From the NCBI RefSeq assembly GCF_003752025.1, contig NZ_RJKR01000007.1:1-64000 (forward strand): DNA of 64,000 bases, read 5' to 3'. The position numbers and the translations under genes are program-made. Below the pieces are notes generated by a model. The model was not told the origin of the DNA and searched no databases. It saw only the letters and a list, made by a program, of their open reading frames with translations. Shown in pieces: positions 31,936 to 42,756 of this stretch (position 1 is the stretch's first letter; every line of letters starts with the position of its first letter). The DNA comes from Curtobacterium sp. PhB115. Lineage in GTDB: Bacteria; Actinomycetota; Actinomycetes; Actinomycetales; Microbacteriaceae.

Positions 31936-33627
31936 GTGCCCACCCCACCCCGACTGAGCGACCTCTCCGGCCCCCCGGCCACCGACACCGGCACCCTCCG
32001 CTCCCGCAGCCGGCGCTTCACCGAACTGCTCGGCATCGCCAGACGCCACCATCTCGTGCCCTTCCGTCGGCTCGACTTCTCACGCGACCCGGCAACGTCC
32101 GACCTCCGCCGCAGCCAGGCCGAGCACCTGCGTCGGGCGCTCGAGGAGGCCGGCGGCGGCTTCGTGAAGATGGGCCAGCTGCTCTCGACCCGTGACGACC
32201 TGCTGCCGGACGAGTGGACCGAGGGGCTCGCGCACCTGCAGCGGAACGTGACCGCGGCGCCGGCGGACCAGGTACGGGCCCTGCTCGAGCAGGAGCTCGG
32301 CGCCCCGGTCGACGAGGTCTTCCAGGCCTTCGACCCCGTGCCCGTCGCCGCCGCCTCGATCGCCCAAGTGCACCGCGCCCGGCTGCACGACGGCACCGCG
32401 GTCGCGGTGAAGGTGCAGCGCCCCGGCATCGACGCCGCGGTCCGCCGTGACGTCGACATCGCCCTGCGCGTGGTGCGGTTCATGGCCCGGTGGTCGACCG
32501 AGGCGCGCCAGGTCGGTGTGCAGGACGTCGCGGCCCAGTACGCGGCGGACCTCGTCCGCCAGGTCGACTTCGTCTCGGAACTCCGGAACCTGACGGCCCT
32601 CCGTGCGGCACAGGCCCGGAGTGCCCGGCCGGACGAGGTCCGCTTCCCCGATCCGTACCCGGACCTGTCCGGCCGTCGGGTGCTCGTGATGGAGTTCCTC
32701 GAGGGCGACACCCTCAGCGCGATCCGCGCCGAGCGCGCGGACCGCGACCTGGACGGCCCGATGCGGACGATCCTCCGCGCCTTCCTCCGGCAGGTCGTCT
32801 TCGACGGGCTGTACCACGCGGACCTGCACCCGGGGAACGTGCTGGTGCTGCCCGACGGTCGGCCCGCGTTGATCGACTTCGGATCGGTCGGGAGGCTCGA
32901 CCCGACCCTCAGGGACACGGTGCAGGACCTGCTGGTCGCGTACCTGCAGGACGACACGTCCCGGATCGCCGACGCGGTGCTGCGGATGGCGCCCGTGCGC
33001 GACGCGCACGACGAACCCGACTTCCGTCGGGACATCGCGCGGTTCGTCGCCGACGAGCTCGGCCCCGGCGCGCGCATCGGCGTGGAGACCGTCGACGACG
33101 CGGTCGAGGTCTTCGGGCGCTACCGGTTGAAGGCCCCGGCGGACTTCGTCGCGGCGGCCAGGGCCCTGGCGATCTTCGAGGGGACGCTCCGGACCCTCGC
33201 GCCGTCGTTCGACCTGCTCGAGGAGTCCCGCGGTCTGGCACGCGAGCAGATCACCGACCAGCTGCGTCCGGGCAAGCTGCGTGACCTCGCGGCGAAGGAG
33301 CTCATCGGGGTGGTGTCCGCGGCACGGCGGCTGCCGCGTCGGGTGGACCGCATCGGCGAGGCGATCGAGACCGGCAAGTTCACCGTGAACATCCGCCTCT
33401 TCGCCGATCGACGTGACCGCGACCTGGTGTCCGGCATGATCCGTCGCATCCTGCTCGTGCTGCTCGGCGCCGGTGCCGGGATCCTGGCGATCGTGTACCT
33501 GGCACTGCCGGCACGACCCGACGCCGCGATCACCACGGTGGTGGCGGGGGCGCTGCTCGGCGGTGCGGCGGTGGTGCTGCTCGGCTGGGCGGCGATCGAC
33601 TCCTGGCGCGCCCGGCGACGGCGGTGA
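31936..33627 (+). CDS. ABC1/AarF/UbiB-family atypical kinase
   Basis: Membrane-anchored protein of 563 residues. The family motifs are present: KxGQ as FVKMGQLLSTRDDLLP near residue 77, VAVKVQRPG near residue 157 with the nucleotide-binding Lys, YHADLHPGNVLVLPDG near residue 295 with the catalytic Asp and Asn, and IDFGSVGRLD with the DFG. Two C-terminal helices (VLLGAGAGILAIVYLAL; VVAGALLGGAAVVLLGWAA) anchor it. Relatives support quinone or lipid metabolism by an unclear, ATPase-like mechanism. GTG 31936 follows a weak CAGACT box at 6 nt; the longer frame upstream overlaps minus-strand genes and is not family-like. Confidence 0.9.
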   Translation: MPTPPRLSDLSGPPATDTGTLRSRSRRFTELLGIARRHHLVPFRRLDFSRDPATSDLRRSQAEHLRRALEEAGGGFVKMGQLLSTRDDLLPDEWTEGLAHLQRNVTAAPADQVRALLEQELGAPVDEVFQAFDPVPVAAASIAQVHRARLHDGTAVAVKVQRPGIDAAVRRDVDIALRVVRFMARWSTEARQVGVQDVAAQYAADLVRQVDFVSELRNLTALRAAQARSARPDEVRFPDPYPDLSGRRVLVMEFLEGDTLSAIRAERADRDLDGPMRTILRAFLRQVVFDGLYHADLHPGNVLVLPDGRPALIDFGSVGRLDPTLRDTVQDLLVAYLQDDTSRIADAVLRMAPVRDAHDEPDFRRDIARFVADELGPGARIGVETVDDAVEVFGRYRLKAPADFVAAARALAIFEGTLRTLAPSFDLLEESRGLAREQITDQLRPGKLRDLAAKELIGVVSAARRLPRRVDRIGEAIETGKFTVNIRLFADRRDRDLVSGMIRRILLVLLGAGAGILAIVYLALPARPDAAITTVVAGALLGGAAVVLLGWAAIDSWRARRRR

Positions 33628-33671
33628 CCCAGTGGCGCGCACCGCGCCGCGAGCAGCGCGCGGGCGTCCGC

Positions 33672-33677
33672 TACACT
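33672..33677 (+). promoter_or_regulatory. -10 box TACACT of efp
   Basis: TACACT would start transcription near 33684, leaving a leader of about 58 nt before efp ATG 33742. Confidence 0.45.
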
Positions 33678-33741
33678 CGTCCGGGACCCAGCGCGGTCCG
33701 AAGACCTTTCACAACACGACCGAACGGGACACCGAAGACTC

Positions 33742-34305
33742 ATGGCCAGTACCACTGACATCAAGAACGGCGCCGTTCTCATCATCGACGGCCAGCTGTG
33801 GTCGGTCGTGGAGTTCCAGCACGTCAAGCCCGGCAAGGGTGGCGCGTTCGTCCGCACCAAGCTGAAGAACGTCGTCTCCGGCAAGGTCGTCGACCGCACC
33901 TTCAACGCCGGTGCGAAGATCGACACCGCCGTGGTCGACCGCCGCGACTACCAGTTCCTCTACGAGGACGGCGACTCCTACGTGTTCATGGACACCGACA
34001 CGTACGACCAGATCCCGGTCTCGGCGACGGTCGTCGGCGACGCCAAGAACTACCTGCTCGAGTCCGCGATGGTCACCATCGCGATGAACGAGGGCAACCC
34101 GCTCTACGTCGAGCTCCCGACGTCCATCGTGACCGAGGTCGAGACCGAGCCGGGCCTGCAGGGCGACCGTTCCTCCGGTGGCACGAAGGACGCGACCATC
34201 ATCGCGACCGGCCACCGCATCCAGGTCCCGCTGTACCTGGAGAGCGGCACCCTGGTGAAGATCGACACGCGCGACGGCAGCTTCCTCGGCCGCGTGAACT
34301 CCTAG
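33742..34305 (+). CDS. efp: Translation elongation factor P
   Basis: Relieves ribosome stalling at polyproline. The 187-residue protein has the three-beta-domain EF-P length. Domain I has the loop [12 protein letters not shown] with Lys32 at the tip, the position modified or contacting tRNA in other bacteria. The C-terminal OB part ends in [23 protein letters not shown] 33742 begins [17 protein letters not shown]. It heads efp-nusB and then pyrR, matching actinobacterial order apart from the inserted block before it. Confidence 0.97.
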   Translation: MASTTDIKNGAVLIIDGQLWSVVEFQHVKPGKGGAFVRTKLKNVVSGKVVDRTFNAGAKIDTAVVDRRDYQFLYEDGDSYVFMDTDTYDQIPVSATVVGDAKNYLLESAMVTIAMNEGNPLYVELPTSIVTEVETEPGLQGDRSSGGTKDATIIATGHRIQVPLYLESGTLVKIDTRDGSFLGRVNS

Positions 34306-34316
34306 GCGCTGACCGT

Positions 34317-34769
34317 ATGAGTGCTCGTTCGAAGGCCCGCAAGCGCGCCCTCGACATGCTGTACGTGGCCGAGGTGCGCGACCTGCCGATCGCTGACGTC
34401 CTCGCCACCGAGACCGTCCGGCACCTGGACAACCCGGAGCGTGCGTCCAGCTGGGACTACGCGCGTCAGATCGTCACCGGTGTCGACGAGGCCCGGCACG
34501 AGATCGACTCCGTGATCATCGACCACGCCCAGGGCTGGTCCATCGCGCGGATGCCGGTCCTCGACCGCTGCATCCTCCGCATGGGCGTCTGGGAGCTCCG
34601 GTTCAACGACGAGGTGCCCGACGCCGTCGCCATCGCCGAGGCGGTGGAGCTCGCCCAGTCGCTCTCGACGGACGACTCCGCGGGCTTCGTCAACGGCGTG
34701 CTCGGCGCCGTCGCGGGCGGTCGTGCACCGTCCGGTCGGACGGTCGCAGGGGACCAGGAGTCCCGGTAG
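34317..34769 (+). CDS. nusB: Transcription antitermination protein NusB
   Basis: RNA-binding partner of S10 in rRNA antitermination. The 150-residue all-helical protein starts at ATG 34317 (MSARSKARKRALDMLYVAEV), 11 bp after efp. Conserved segments are WSIARMPVLDRCILRMGVWEL near residue 78 and AVAIAEAVELAQSLSTDDSAGFVNGVL near residue 104. The C-terminus is a short basic tail. It is probably cotranscribed with efp. Confidence 0.95.
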   Translation: MSARSKARKRALDMLYVAEVRDLPIADVLATETVRHLDNPERASSWDYARQIVTGVDEARHEIDSVIIDHAQGWSIARMPVLDRCILRMGVWELRFNDEVPDAVAIAEAVELAQSLSTDDSAGFVNGVLGAVAGGRAPSGRTVAGDQESR

Positions 34770-34820
34770 GGTTGACCACGTCAGCATCCTTTAATGCCGT
34801 CCAGTGAGGCGGGGAAGGGG
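34767..34820 (+). promoter_or_regulatory. pyrR promoter and PyrR-binding RNA hairpin
   Basis: TAGGGT at 34767-34772 is a likely -10 box. The leader contains GTCCAGTGAGGC at 34799-34810, which fits the PyrR-binding consensus UCCNGNGAGG. The hairpin pairs 34797-34799 with 34810-34812 and 34801-34802 with 34808-34809 around the loop AGUGA. A lower stem, CCTT 34788-34791 with AAGG 34815-34818, encloses the ribosome site. PyrR with UMP bound would block translation, the mode known for mycobacterial pyrR. The ATG at 34794 falls inside the hairpin. Confidence 0.7.
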
Positions 34821-34826
34821 GTCGAC

Positions 34827-35393
34827 GTGGGCACCAGAACGGTCCTGCAGCAACCCGACATCACGCGTGCTCTGACACGCATCGCGCACGAGATCCTCGA
34901 GGCCAACCACGGCGGCTCGGACCTCGTCCTCCTCGGCATCCCGACCCGGGGCGCCGTCCTGGCCGAACGGCTCGGCCGCATCCTGGCGGACATCGAGCCC
35001 GACTGGCAGTCCGCGGTCGCGGGCATCGGTTCCGAGCGTGTCGGCACGCTCGACGTCACGATGCACCGTGACGACCTCGGGCACGGCATCGGCCGGGCGC
35101 CGCACCGCACGGTGATCCCCGCCGGCGGCATCGACGGCAAGGTCGTCGTGCTCGTGGACGACGTGCTCTACTCGGGCCGGACGGTCCGGGCAGCACTCGA
35201 CGCGCTGCAGGGGATCGGTCGACCGCGTGCCGTCCGCCTCGCTGTGCTCGTCGACCGCGGCCACCGCGAGCTGCCGATCCGCGCGGACCACGTCGGCAAG
35301 AACCTGCCGACCGCGTCCGACGAACGGGTCACCCTGCACCTGTCCGAGACCGACGGCGACGACACCGTGTTCATCGAGCAGGGGGTGGCGTGA
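34827..35393 (+). CDS. pyrR: Pyrimidine regulatory protein PyrR / uracil phosphoribosyltransferase
   Basis: RNA-binding regulator of pyr genes with UPRTase activity. From GTG 34827 it has 188 residues. The PRPP loop is [26 protein letters not shown] near residue 105, and [16 protein letters not shown] near residue 35 and [14 protein letters not shown] near residue 147 are family blocks. GTG 34827 is preferred over ATG 34794 because AAGGGG lies 7-9 nt upstream and the ATG sits in the regulatory hairpin. Its stop overlaps pyrB by TGATG. Confidence 0.95.
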   Translation: MGTRTVLQQPDITRALTRIAHEILEANHGGSDLVLLGIPTRGAVLAERLGRILADIEPDWQSAVAGIGSERVGTLDVTMHRDDLGHGIGRAPHRTVIPAGGIDGKVVVLVDDVLYSGRTVRAALDALQGIGRPRAVRLAVLVDRGHRELPIRADHVGKNLPTASDERVTLHLSETDGDDTVFIEQGVA

Positions 35394-36352
35394 TGCGGCA
35401 CCTGCTCTCCACCGCCGACCTCTCCCGCGACCAGGCCGTGCACATCCTCGACGTCGCCGAGGAGATGGCCGAGGTCAACACCCGCGAGGTCCGGAAGCTC
35501 CCGGCGCTCCGCGGCAAGACCGTCGTGAACCTCTTCTTCGAGGACTCCACGCGCACGCGCATCTCGTTCGAGGCCGCCGCGAAGCGCCTCTCCGCCGACG
35601 TCCTGAACTTCGCCGCGAAGGGCTCGAGCGTCTCGAAGGGCGAGTCCCTCAAGGACACCGTGCAGACGCTCGGCGCGATGGGCATCGACGGCATCGTCAT
35701 GCGCCACGGTGCCTCGGGTGCACCCCGGGTGCTCGCCGACGCCGACTGGATCGACGTCCCGGTGGTGAACGCCGGCGACGGCACCCACGAGCACCCGACG
35801 CAGGCGCTCCTCGACGCCTTCACCATGCGACGCCGCCTGCACGGCGCGGGGTCGCGGGGCCAGGGACTCGACGGCGTCCGCGTCCTGATCATCGGCGACG
35901 TGCTGCACAGTCGCGTCGCCCGGTCGAACGCCTGGCTCCTCCGTACCCTCGGTGCGACGGTGACGTTCGCCGCCCCGCCGACGTTGCTGCCCGCGACCAC
36001 GACGCCGTTCGGCGCAGCGGTGCACCACGACCTCGACGTCGCGCTGGCCGAGGACCCGGACGTCGTGATGACCCTCCGCATCCAGCAGGAGCGGATGAAC
36101 GACGCGTTCTTCCCGAACCCGCGCGAGTACACGCGGCACTGGGGGCTCACGGCGGCGCGGTTCGCGCGGCTGTCGGAGCGCACACTGATCATGCACCCCG
36201 GGCCGATGAACCGCGGGCTCGAGATCGCCGGCGTCGCCGCCGACGACCCCCGCTCGACGGTCGTCGAGCAGGTCGAGAACGGCGTCTCGGTCCGGATGGC
36301 AGTCCTCTACCTGGCCCTGACGGGCACCGAATCGAAGGAGACCGTCGCATGA
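35393..36352 (+). CDS. pyrB: Aspartate carbamoyltransferase catalytic subunit
   Basis: First committed step of UMP synthesis, making carbamoyl-aspartate. It has 319 residues. The carbamoyl-phosphate motif is [19 protein letters not shown] near residue 50, and [12 protein letters not shown] near residue 134 and [12 protein letters not shown] near residue 265 complete the site. No pyrI regulatory subunit is present. ATG 35393 shares its A with the pyrR TGA, and its own stop overlaps pyrC by ATGA. Confidence 0.98.
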   Translation: MRHLLSTADLSRDQAVHILDVAEEMAEVNTREVRKLPALRGKTVVNLFFEDSTRTRISFEAAAKRLSADVLNFAAKGSSVSKGESLKDTVQTLGAMGIDGIVMRHGASGAPRVLADADWIDVPVVNAGDGTHEHPTQALLDAFTMRRRLHGAGSRGQGLDGVRVLIIGDVLHSRVARSNAWLLRTLGATVTFAAPPTLLPATTTPFGAAVHHDLDVALAEDPDVVMTLRIQQERMNDAFFPNPREYTRHWGLTAARFARLSERTLIMHPGPMNRGLEIAGVAADDPRSTVVEQVENGVSVRMAVLYLALTGTESKETVA

Positions 36353-37707
36353 CCGCACACCTGATCCGCGGCGCGCAGCTGGTCGACGGCTCGCGTGCCG
36401 ACATCCGGCTGCAGAGGGGGCGCATCACCGCGGTCGGGTCCGGTCTCGACGTGGCCGGTGCCACGGTCGTCGACGCGGACGGGTTGATCGCCCTCCCCGG
36501 TCTCGTCGACCTGCACACCCACCTGCGTGAGCCCGGTCACGAAGAATCCGAGACGGTCCTCACCGGCTCGCGGGCGGCAGCGGCCGGCGGCTTCACCGCC
36601 GTCAACGCGATGGCGAACTCGAGCCCCGTGGCGGACACCGCCGGCGTGGTCGAGCAGGTCCAGGCGCTCGGCGACGACGCCGGCTACGTGACGGTCCGAC
36701 CGATCGGCGCGGTGTCGCAGGGGCTGCAGGGCACGCACCTGTCGGAGATCGGCGCCATGGCGACGAGCAGGGCGAAGGTCCGGGTCTTCTCGGACGACGG
36801 CTCGTGCGTGTCCGACCCGCTCCTCATGCGCCGCGCACTCGAGTACATCAAGGGCTTCGGCGGCGTGCTCGCGCAGCACGCCCAGGAGCCCCGCCTGACC
36901 ATCGGTGCGCAGATGAACGAGGGCCGGCTGTCGTCGGAGCTCGGGCTCGCGGGCTGGCCGGCCGTCGCGGAAGAGGCGATCATCGCCCGCGACGTCCTGC
37001 TCGCCGACCACGTCGGGGCTCGGCTGCACGTCTGCCACGTCTCCACCGCCGGCAGCGTCGAGGTGATCCGATGGGCGAAGTCCCGCGGCATCGACGTCAC
37101 CGCCGAGGTCACCCCGCACCACCTCGTGCTGACGGAAGACCTCATCGCAGGCCGCGACGGAGCTCCCGGCTACGACGCCCGCTACAAGGTGAACCCGCCG
37201 CTCCGTGCCCGCGAGGACGTCGACGCCCTGCGCGCGGCCCTCGCCGACGGCACCATCGACATCGTCGCGACCGACCACGCGCCGCACACGGCCGAGGCGA
37301 AGTGCTGCGAGTGGCCGGCGGCGGCGAACGGCATGGTCGGCCTCGAGTCGGCGCTGAGCGTCGTGCAGTCCGCCGTGGTCGACAGCGGCCAGCTCGACTG
37401 GGCCGACGTCGCCCGGGTGCTGTCCGAGGCTCCGGCACGCATCGGCCAGGTCGAGGGTCACGGGCAGCGCATCGCCGAGGGCGCTCCCGCAGAGATCACC
37501 CTCTACGACCCGACGGCCAGTCGCGAGTTCGCCGTGACCGACCTCGCGGGCCAGTCGCAGAACTCGCCGTACCTCGGCATGACGCTGCCCGGCCGGGTCG
37601 TCGCGACCTTCCACCAGGGCTACGCGACGCTGCTCGACGGTCAGCTCGTCGACGCGGACACGATCGCCGCGCACGCCGCGGCGCTCCGGACCGGGGCCCG
37701 CGCATGA
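36349..37707 (+). CDS. pyrC: Dihydroorotase
   Basis: Zinc amidohydrolase closing carbamoyl-aspartate to dihydroorotate. The 452-residue length marks the long class I type. The first zinc motif is [16 protein letters not shown] near residue 52. HVCHVSTAG near residue 226, [11 protein letters not shown] near residue 249 and [11 protein letters not shown] near residue 303 supply further ligands and the catalytic Asp. AAGGAG lies 7 nt before ATG 36349, inside pyrB. The stop overlaps the next gene by ATGA. Confidence 0.98.
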   Translation: MTAHLIRGAQLVDGSRADIRLQRGRITAVGSGLDVAGATVVDADGLIALPGLVDLHTHLREPGHEESETVLTGSRAAAAGGFTAVNAMANSSPVADTAGVVEQVQALGDDAGYVTVRPIGAVSQGLQGTHLSEIGAMATSRAKVRVFSDDGSCVSDPLLMRRALEYIKGFGGVLAQHAQEPRLTIGAQMNEGRLSSELGLAGWPAVAEEAIIARDVLLADHVGARLHVCHVSTAGSVEVIRWAKSRGIDVTAEVTPHHLVLTEDLIAGRDGAPGYDARYKVNPPLRAREDVDALRAALADGTIDIVATDHAPHTAEAKCCEWPAAANGMVGLESALSVVQSAVVDSGQLDWADVARVLSEAPARIGQVEGHGQRIAEGAPAEITLYDPTASREFAVTDLAGQSQNSPYLGMTLPGRVVATFHQGYATLLDGQLVDADTIAAHAAALRTGARA

Positions 37708-38267
37708 GCGGCGACGCCGGACGCTGGCTGCTCGGCGGGGTCATCCTGCTCGCGGTGGCCGCGCTCTTCGTCGCCATGGCACGCACCTGGCGGACGCGAG
37801 CCAGGAAGCAGGCGGAAGCCGTGCCTCCAGTCCGCGTCCCCGCCACCGTCGGACCGGCGGTCGGGTCGTGGGACGGGTTCACCGTCGCGACGACCCGCGC
37901 CGACCAGCCACTCGAGCGCCTGACCGCGGGCGGACTCGGTTTCCGGGGTCGCGGCGGCGTGACCGTCCACGACACCGGGGTGGTGCTCCACCTCGCCGGT
38001 GCCGACGACCGCTGGGTCGCGCGCGACGCGGTCCGCGGTGCTGACCGCGCCACGTGGGCGATCGACCGGGTGGTCGAGCCCGGGGGACTGGTCCGTCTGC
38101 GATGGACGGCGACCGGCGCCGCAGGAGCGACGGACCTCGACACCTACTTCCGGTTCCCGGAGGGCGACGCAGCCGCGCTGCACGCCCTGCAGGGACTGAC
38201 CGTGACCGGGCCGCAGGCAGCTGCGGCCGATGCCCCGCGAACCGCGGGCGAAGGGAAGAAAGCATGA
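37704..38267 (+). CDS. Pyr-operon membrane protein (Rv1382-like)
   Basis: Protein of 187 residues with one N-terminal helix ([19 protein letters not shown]) and a soluble beta-rich domain ([39 protein letters not shown]) suggestive of a PH-like fold. A membrane protein at the same place between pyrC and carA is found in mycobacteria (Rv1382, from memory). Its role in pyrimidine synthesis is unknown. It overlaps pyrC by ATGA and carA by ATGA, so its dosage should follow the pathway enzymes. Confidence 0.85.
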   Translation: MSGDAGRWLLGGVILLAVAALFVAMARTWRTRARKQAEAVPPVRVPATVGPAVGSWDGFTVATTRADQPLERLTAGGLGFRGRGGVTVHDTGVVLHLAGADDRWVARDAVRGADRATWAIDRVVEPGGLVRLRWTATGAAGATDLDTYFRFPEGDAAALHALQGLTVTGPQAAAADAPRTAGEGKKA

Positions 38268-39463
38268 CACGCGAACGGGCCGTCCTGGTCCTCGAAGACG
38301 GCACCCGGTACGACGGCTGGGCCTACGGCGCCCGTGGGCGCACGCTCGGCGAGGTGGTCTTCGCGACCGGCATGACCGGGTACCAGGAGACGCTCACCGA
38401 CCCCTCGTACGCCGGCCAGATCGTGGTGCAGACCGCTCCGCACATCGGCAACACCGGTGTGAACGACGAGGACCCCGAGTCCCGTCGCATCTGGGTCGCC
38501 GGGTACGTGGTGCGCGACCCCAGCCGCGTGGTCTCGAACCACCGCGCGAACGCCTCGCTCGACGAGCACCTGGTGCGCGACGGCATCGTCGGGATCTCCG
38601 GGATCGACACGCGTGCGCTGACCCGTCGCATCCGCGACGCCGGCGCCATGAAGGGCGGCGTGTTCAGCGGCGAGGACGCGCGGCTGTCGGAGGCGGAGCA
38701 GCTGGACGCCGTCCGGTCGCAGGCCACGATGGCCGGTGCGAGCTTCTCGGCGATCGTGTCCACCCCCGAGACCTACGTGGTCCCGGCAGAGGGCGAGCAG
38801 ATCGGCCGGCTCGCCGTGCTCGACCTCGGCGTGAAGGCGTCGACGACCCGGTACCTCGCCCAGCGCGGCTTCGAGGTGCACGTCGTGCCGCAGGACATCT
38901 CCGCTGCCGATCTCGAGGCGTTGGCGCCGGACGCGCTCTTCTACTCGAACGGCCCAGGCGACCCCGCGGCGAGTGACGCCCAGGTGGAACTGCTGCGTTC
39001 GAGCCTGTCCACGGGGCGTCCGTTCTTCGGCATCTGCTTCGGCAACCAGCTGCTCGGCCGGGCGCTCGGCTTCGGCACGTACAAGCTGCCCTTCGGGCAC
39101 CGCGGCATCAACCAGCCGGTGCTCGACACCACGACCGGCAAGGTCGAGATCACGAGCCAGAACCACGGCTTCGCGGTCGACGCACGCCTCGGCGAGGTCC
39201 TCGAGTCCCCGGCCGGCTTCGGTCGGGTCGAGGTCTCGCACTACTCGCTGAACGACAACGTGGTCGAGGGCCTCCGCGCGCTCGACGTGCCCGCGTTCAG
39301 CGTGCAGTACCACCCCGAGGCCGCCGCTGGTCCGCACGACAGCATGTACCTCTTCGACCGGTTCGCGGACCTGGTGCGCGCGCGACGTTACGGGGAGCCG
39401 CTCGACGCGGCCACCGCCGACGCGACCACCCCCGCAGCAGACATCACCAAGGAAGCGAACTGA
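38264..39463 (+). CDS. carA: Carbamoyl-phosphate synthase small subunit
   Basis: Glutaminase subunit supplying ammonia to CarB. The 399-residue protein has the N-terminal CPSase small domain ([37 protein letters not shown]) and a class I amidotransferase domain. The nucleophile Cys lies in [16 protein letters not shown] near residue 262, and the His/Glu pair in [12 protein letters not shown] near residue 348. AAGGGAAGAAAG precedes ATG 38264. The stop overlaps carB by TGATG, giving equal subunit output. Confidence 0.98.
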   Translation: MTRERAVLVLEDGTRYDGWAYGARGRTLGEVVFATGMTGYQETLTDPSYAGQIVVQTAPHIGNTGVNDEDPESRRIWVAGYVVRDPSRVVSNHRANASLDEHLVRDGIVGISGIDTRALTRRIRDAGAMKGGVFSGEDARLSEAEQLDAVRSQATMAGASFSAIVSTPETYVVPAEGEQIGRLAVLDLGVKASTTRYLAQRGFEVHVVPQDISAADLEALAPDALFYSNGPGDPAASDAQVELLRSSLSTGRPFFGICFGNQLLGRALGFGTYKLPFGHRGINQPVLDTTTGKVEITSQNHGFAVDARLGEVLESPAGFGRVEVSHYSLNDNVVEGLRALDVPAFSVQYHPEAAAGPHDSMYLFDRFADLVRARRYGEPLDAATADATTPAADITKEAN

Positions 39464-42400
39464 TGCCCAAGCGCGCAGACATCAACTCCGTCCTCGTCAT
39501 CGGTTCCGGCCCGATCGTCATCGGTCAGGCCGCCGAGTTCGACTACTCCGGCACCCAGGCGTGCCGCGTCCTCCGCGCCGAGGGCGTCCGGGTCATCCTC
39601 GTGAACCCGAACCCCGCGACGATCATGACCGACCCCGACTTCGCCGACGCGACCTACATCGAGCCGATCACGAACGCGTGCCTCGAGGAGATCATCCGCA
39701 TCGAGAAGCCGGACGCCGTCCTGCCGACCCTCGGTGGCCAGACCGCCCTGAACGCCGCGATCGCCCTCGACGAGGCCGGGATCCTCGAGAAGCACGGCGT
39801 CGAGCTCATCGGCGCCAAGGTCGACGCGATCCAGCGTGGCGAGGACCGGCAGCTCTTCAAGGAACTCGTCCTGGAGTCCGGTGCCGACGTCGCCCGCAGC
39901 CACATCGCCCACACCCTGGAAGAGGCGAAGGAATTCGCGAAGGACCTCGGCTACCCGCTGGTCGTCCGCCCGTCCTTCACCATGGGTGGCCTCGGCTCCG
40001 GCTTCGCGTACAACGAGGCCGAGCTCGTCCGCTTCGTCGGTGACGGGCTGCAGTCCAGCCCGACGACGGAGGTCCTGCTCGAGGAATCCATCCTCGGCTG
40101 GAAGGAGTACGAGCTCGAGCTGATGCGCGACAACTACGACAACACCGTCGTCATCTGCTCCATCGAGAACGTCGACCCGGTCGGTGTGCACACCGGTGAC
40201 TCGATCACCGTCGCCCCCGCGCTGACGCTGACCGACCGCGAGTACCAGAACATGCGGAACATCGGCATCGACATCATCCGTCGCGTCGGCGTCGACACCG
40301 GGGGCTGCAACATCCAGTTCGCCGTCGACCCGTCGAACGGCCGCGTGATCGTCATCGAGATGAACCCGCGCGTCTCCCGCTCGTCGGCCCTGGCGTCGAA
40401 GGCCACCGGGTTCCCGATCGCCAAGATCGCCGCGAAGCTCGCCATCGGCTACCGCCTGGACGAGATCCAGAACGACATCACGAAGGTCACCCCGGCGAGC
40501 TTCGAGCCGACGCTCGACTACGTGGTCGTGAAGACCCCGCGGTTCGCGTTCGAGAAGTTCCCCGCGGCGGACGCCACCCTCACCACGACGATGAAGAGCG
40601 TCGGCGAGGCGATGGCGATCGGTCGCAACTACGCGACGGCCCTGCAGAAGTCGCTGCGCTCGCTCGAGAAGCGCGGCTCGAGCTTCCACTGGGACACCCC
40701 GGCGGCGGAGCTCGACAAGGACGCCCTGCTGGCGAAGTCCGCGATCCCGACCGACGGCCGCATCGTCACGGTGCAGCAGGCCCTGGTCGCCGGCGCCACC
40801 GCGGACGAGGTCTTCGAGGCCACCAAGATCGACCCCTGGTTCATCGACCAGATCGTGCTCATCAACGAGGTCGCCGCCGAGGTCGCCGCCGCCGAGACCC
40901 TCGACGCCGACACCCTGCGCTGGGCGAAGGAGCACGGCTTCAGCGACACCCAGATCGCGTCGCTGCGGAGCACCGAGGCGGCGCCGGTCAGCGAGCAGCA
41001 GGTCCGCGACGACCGCCACGCGCTGGGCATCCGCCCCGTCTTCAAGACCGTCGACACCTGCGCCGGCGAGTTCCCGGCCCTGACGCCGTACCACTACTCG
41101 TCGTACGACGCCGAGACCGAGGTCGTCCCGAGCGACCGCAAGAAGGTCGTCATCCTCGGCTCCGGCCCGAACCGCATCGGGCAGGGCGTGGAGTTCGACT
41201 ACTCCTGCGTGCACGCGTCCTTCGCGCTGAGCGACGCCGGCTTCGAGACGATCATGATCAACTGCAACCCCGAGACGGTCTCCACCGACTACGACACCTC
41301 GGACCGCCTGTACTTCGAGCCGCTCACGGCCGAGGACGTCCTCGAGGTCATCGAGGCCGAGGCCGCGTCCGGTGAACTCGTCGGCGTCGTGGTCCAGCTC
41401 GGCGGCCAGACCGCCCTGGGCCTGGCGAAGCCGCTCGAGGCGGCGGGGATCCCGATCCTCGGCACCTCGCCGACCGCGATCGACTCGGCCGAGGAGCGCG
41501 GACAGTTCTCCGCCATCCTCGACGCCGCCGGCCTGCTCGCCCCCCGGAACGGCACCGCACACGACCTCGCCAGCGCGGCCGCGGTCGCCGAGGAGATCGG
41601 CTACCCCGTCCTCGTCCGCCCGTCCTTCGTGCTCGGCGGCCGTGGCATGGAGATCCTCTACGACACCCCGTCGCTCGCCGACTACTTCGACCGGATGGCC
41701 GACCAGGCGATCATCGGCCCGGAGCTCCCGCTGCTGGTCGACCGGTTCCTGGACGACGCGGTGGAGATCGACGTCGACGCGCTGTTCGACGGAGAGCGCC
41801 TCTACATCGGCGGCATCATGGAGCACCTGGAAGAGGCCGGCATCCACTCCGGGGACTCGGCGTGCACCCTGCCGCCGGTCGGCCTCGGCCGCGCCGAGAT
41901 CCAGGGCGTCGTCGACGCGACCGAGAAGATCGCCCGCGGCATCGGCGTCCGGGGTCTGCTCAACGTCCAGTTCGCCATCGGTGCCGGCGTGCTCTACGTC
42001 CTCGAGGCGAACCCGCGCGCCAGCCGCACCGTCCCGTTCGTCTCGAAGGCGCTCGGCATCCCGCTCGCGAAGGCCGCGTCCCGCATCATGACCGGCACCA
42101 GCGTCGACGAACTCGTCGCAGAGGGCATGCTGCCCGCCCGGGACGGCGCGTTCGTCCCGATGGAGGCACCCGTCGCCGTCAAGGAGGCCGTGCTGCCCTT
42201 CCGACGCTTCCGCACCCGCGAGGGCCAGGTCGTCGACTCGGTGCTCAGCCCCGAGATGCGTTCCACCGGCGAGGTGATGGGCATCGACCGCGACTTCCCG
42301 CGGGCGTTCCTGAAGTCGCAGGACGCCGCGTACGGCGGCCTGCCGACCAGCGGCACGGTCTTCGTGAGCGTCGCAGACACCGACAAGCGCGCCATCGTGC

Positions 42401-42756
42401 TGCCGGTGCACCGCCTGCAGCAGCTCGGCTTCACGATCATCGCGACGGAGGGCACCGCCGAGGTGCTCCGTCGCAACGGGATCGAGGTCCGGATCGTCGG
42501 CAAGTTCAGCCAGGGTGGCGAGAGCGTCGTCGACCTGCTGACCCGCAACGAGGTCGACATCGTGATCAACACCCCGTCGGGTGCCGCCGGCCGTGCCGAC
42601 GGGTACGAGATCCGTGCGGCGACGGTCGCGGCGGACAAGCCGCTGTTCACGACGATCGCGCAGATCGGAGCAGCGGTCGCGGCGATCGAGACGATCGGTA
42701 CGCCGCTCAACGTCCGCAGCCTGCAGGACTACGCGCTCGAGCGCGCCACCTGGTGA
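39463..42756 (+). CDS. carB: Carbamoyl-phosphate synthase large subunit
   Basis: Makes carbamoyl phosphate for UMP and arginine. It is full length at 1097 residues. The two homologous ATP-grasp halves begin at [21 protein letters not shown] near residue 6 and [20 protein letters not shown] near residue 562; the ATP-binding VRPSF segments lie near residues 168 and 719. The C-terminal MGS-like regulatory domain (about 950-1097) ends in [16 protein letters not shown]. The long minus-strand frame opposite is a codon-bias shadow. It is coupled to carA and to pyrF (GTGA). Confidence 0.99.
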   Translation: MPKRADINSVLVIGSGPIVIGQAAEFDYSGTQACRVLRAEGVRVILVNPNPATIMTDPDFADATYIEPITNACLEEIIRIEKPDAVLPTLGGQTALNAAIALDEAGILEKHGVELIGAKVDAIQRGEDRQLFKELVLESGADVARSHIAHTLEEAKEFAKDLGYPLVVRPSFTMGGLGSGFAYNEAELVRFVGDGLQSSPTTEVLLEESILGWKEYELELMRDNYDNTVVICSIENVDPVGVHTGDSITVAPALTLTDREYQNMRNIGIDIIRRVGVDTGGCNIQFAVDPSNGRVIVIEMNPRVSRSSALASKATGFPIAKIAAKLAIGYRLDEIQNDITKVTPASFEPTLDYVVVKTPRFAFEKFPAADATLTTTMKSVGEAMAIGRNYATALQKSLRSLEKRGSSFHWDTPAAELDKDALLAKSAIPTDGRIVTVQQALVAGATADEVFEATKIDPWFIDQIVLINEVAAEVAAAETLDADTLRWAKEHGFSDTQIASLRSTEAAPVSEQQVRDDRHALGIRPVFKTVDTCAGEFPALTPYHYSSYDAETEVVPSDRKKVVILGSGPNRIGQGVEFDYSCVHASFALSDAGFETIMINCNPETVSTDYDTSDRLYFEPLTAEDVLEVIEAEAASGELVGVVVQLGGQTALGLAKPLEAAGIPILGTSPTAIDSAEERGQFSAILDAAGLLAPRNGTAHDLASAAAVAEEIGYPVLVRPSFVLGGRGMEILYDTPSLADYFDRMADQAIIGPELPLLVDRFLDDAVEIDVDALFDGERLYIGGIMEHLEEAGIHSGDSACTLPPVGLGRAEIQGVVDATEKIARGIGVRGLLNVQFAIGAGVLYVLEANPRASRTVPFVSKALGIPLAKAASRIMTGTSVDELVAEGMLPARDGAFVPMEAPVAVKEAVLPFRRFRTREGQVVDSVLSPEMRSTGEVMGIDRDFPRAFLKSQDAAYGGLPTSGTVFVSVADTDKRAIVLPVHRLQQLGFTIIATEGTAEVLRRNGIEVRIVGKFSQGGESVVDLLTRNEVDIVINTPSGAAGRADGYEIRAATVAADKPLFTTIAQIGAAVAAIETIGTPLNVRSLQDYALERATW

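Noticed and set aside
34794..34796. ATG 34794 as the pyrR start
   Set aside because: It lies in the predicted PyrR hairpin without a ribosome site; GTG 34827 has AAGGGG upstream and gives the family N-terminus.
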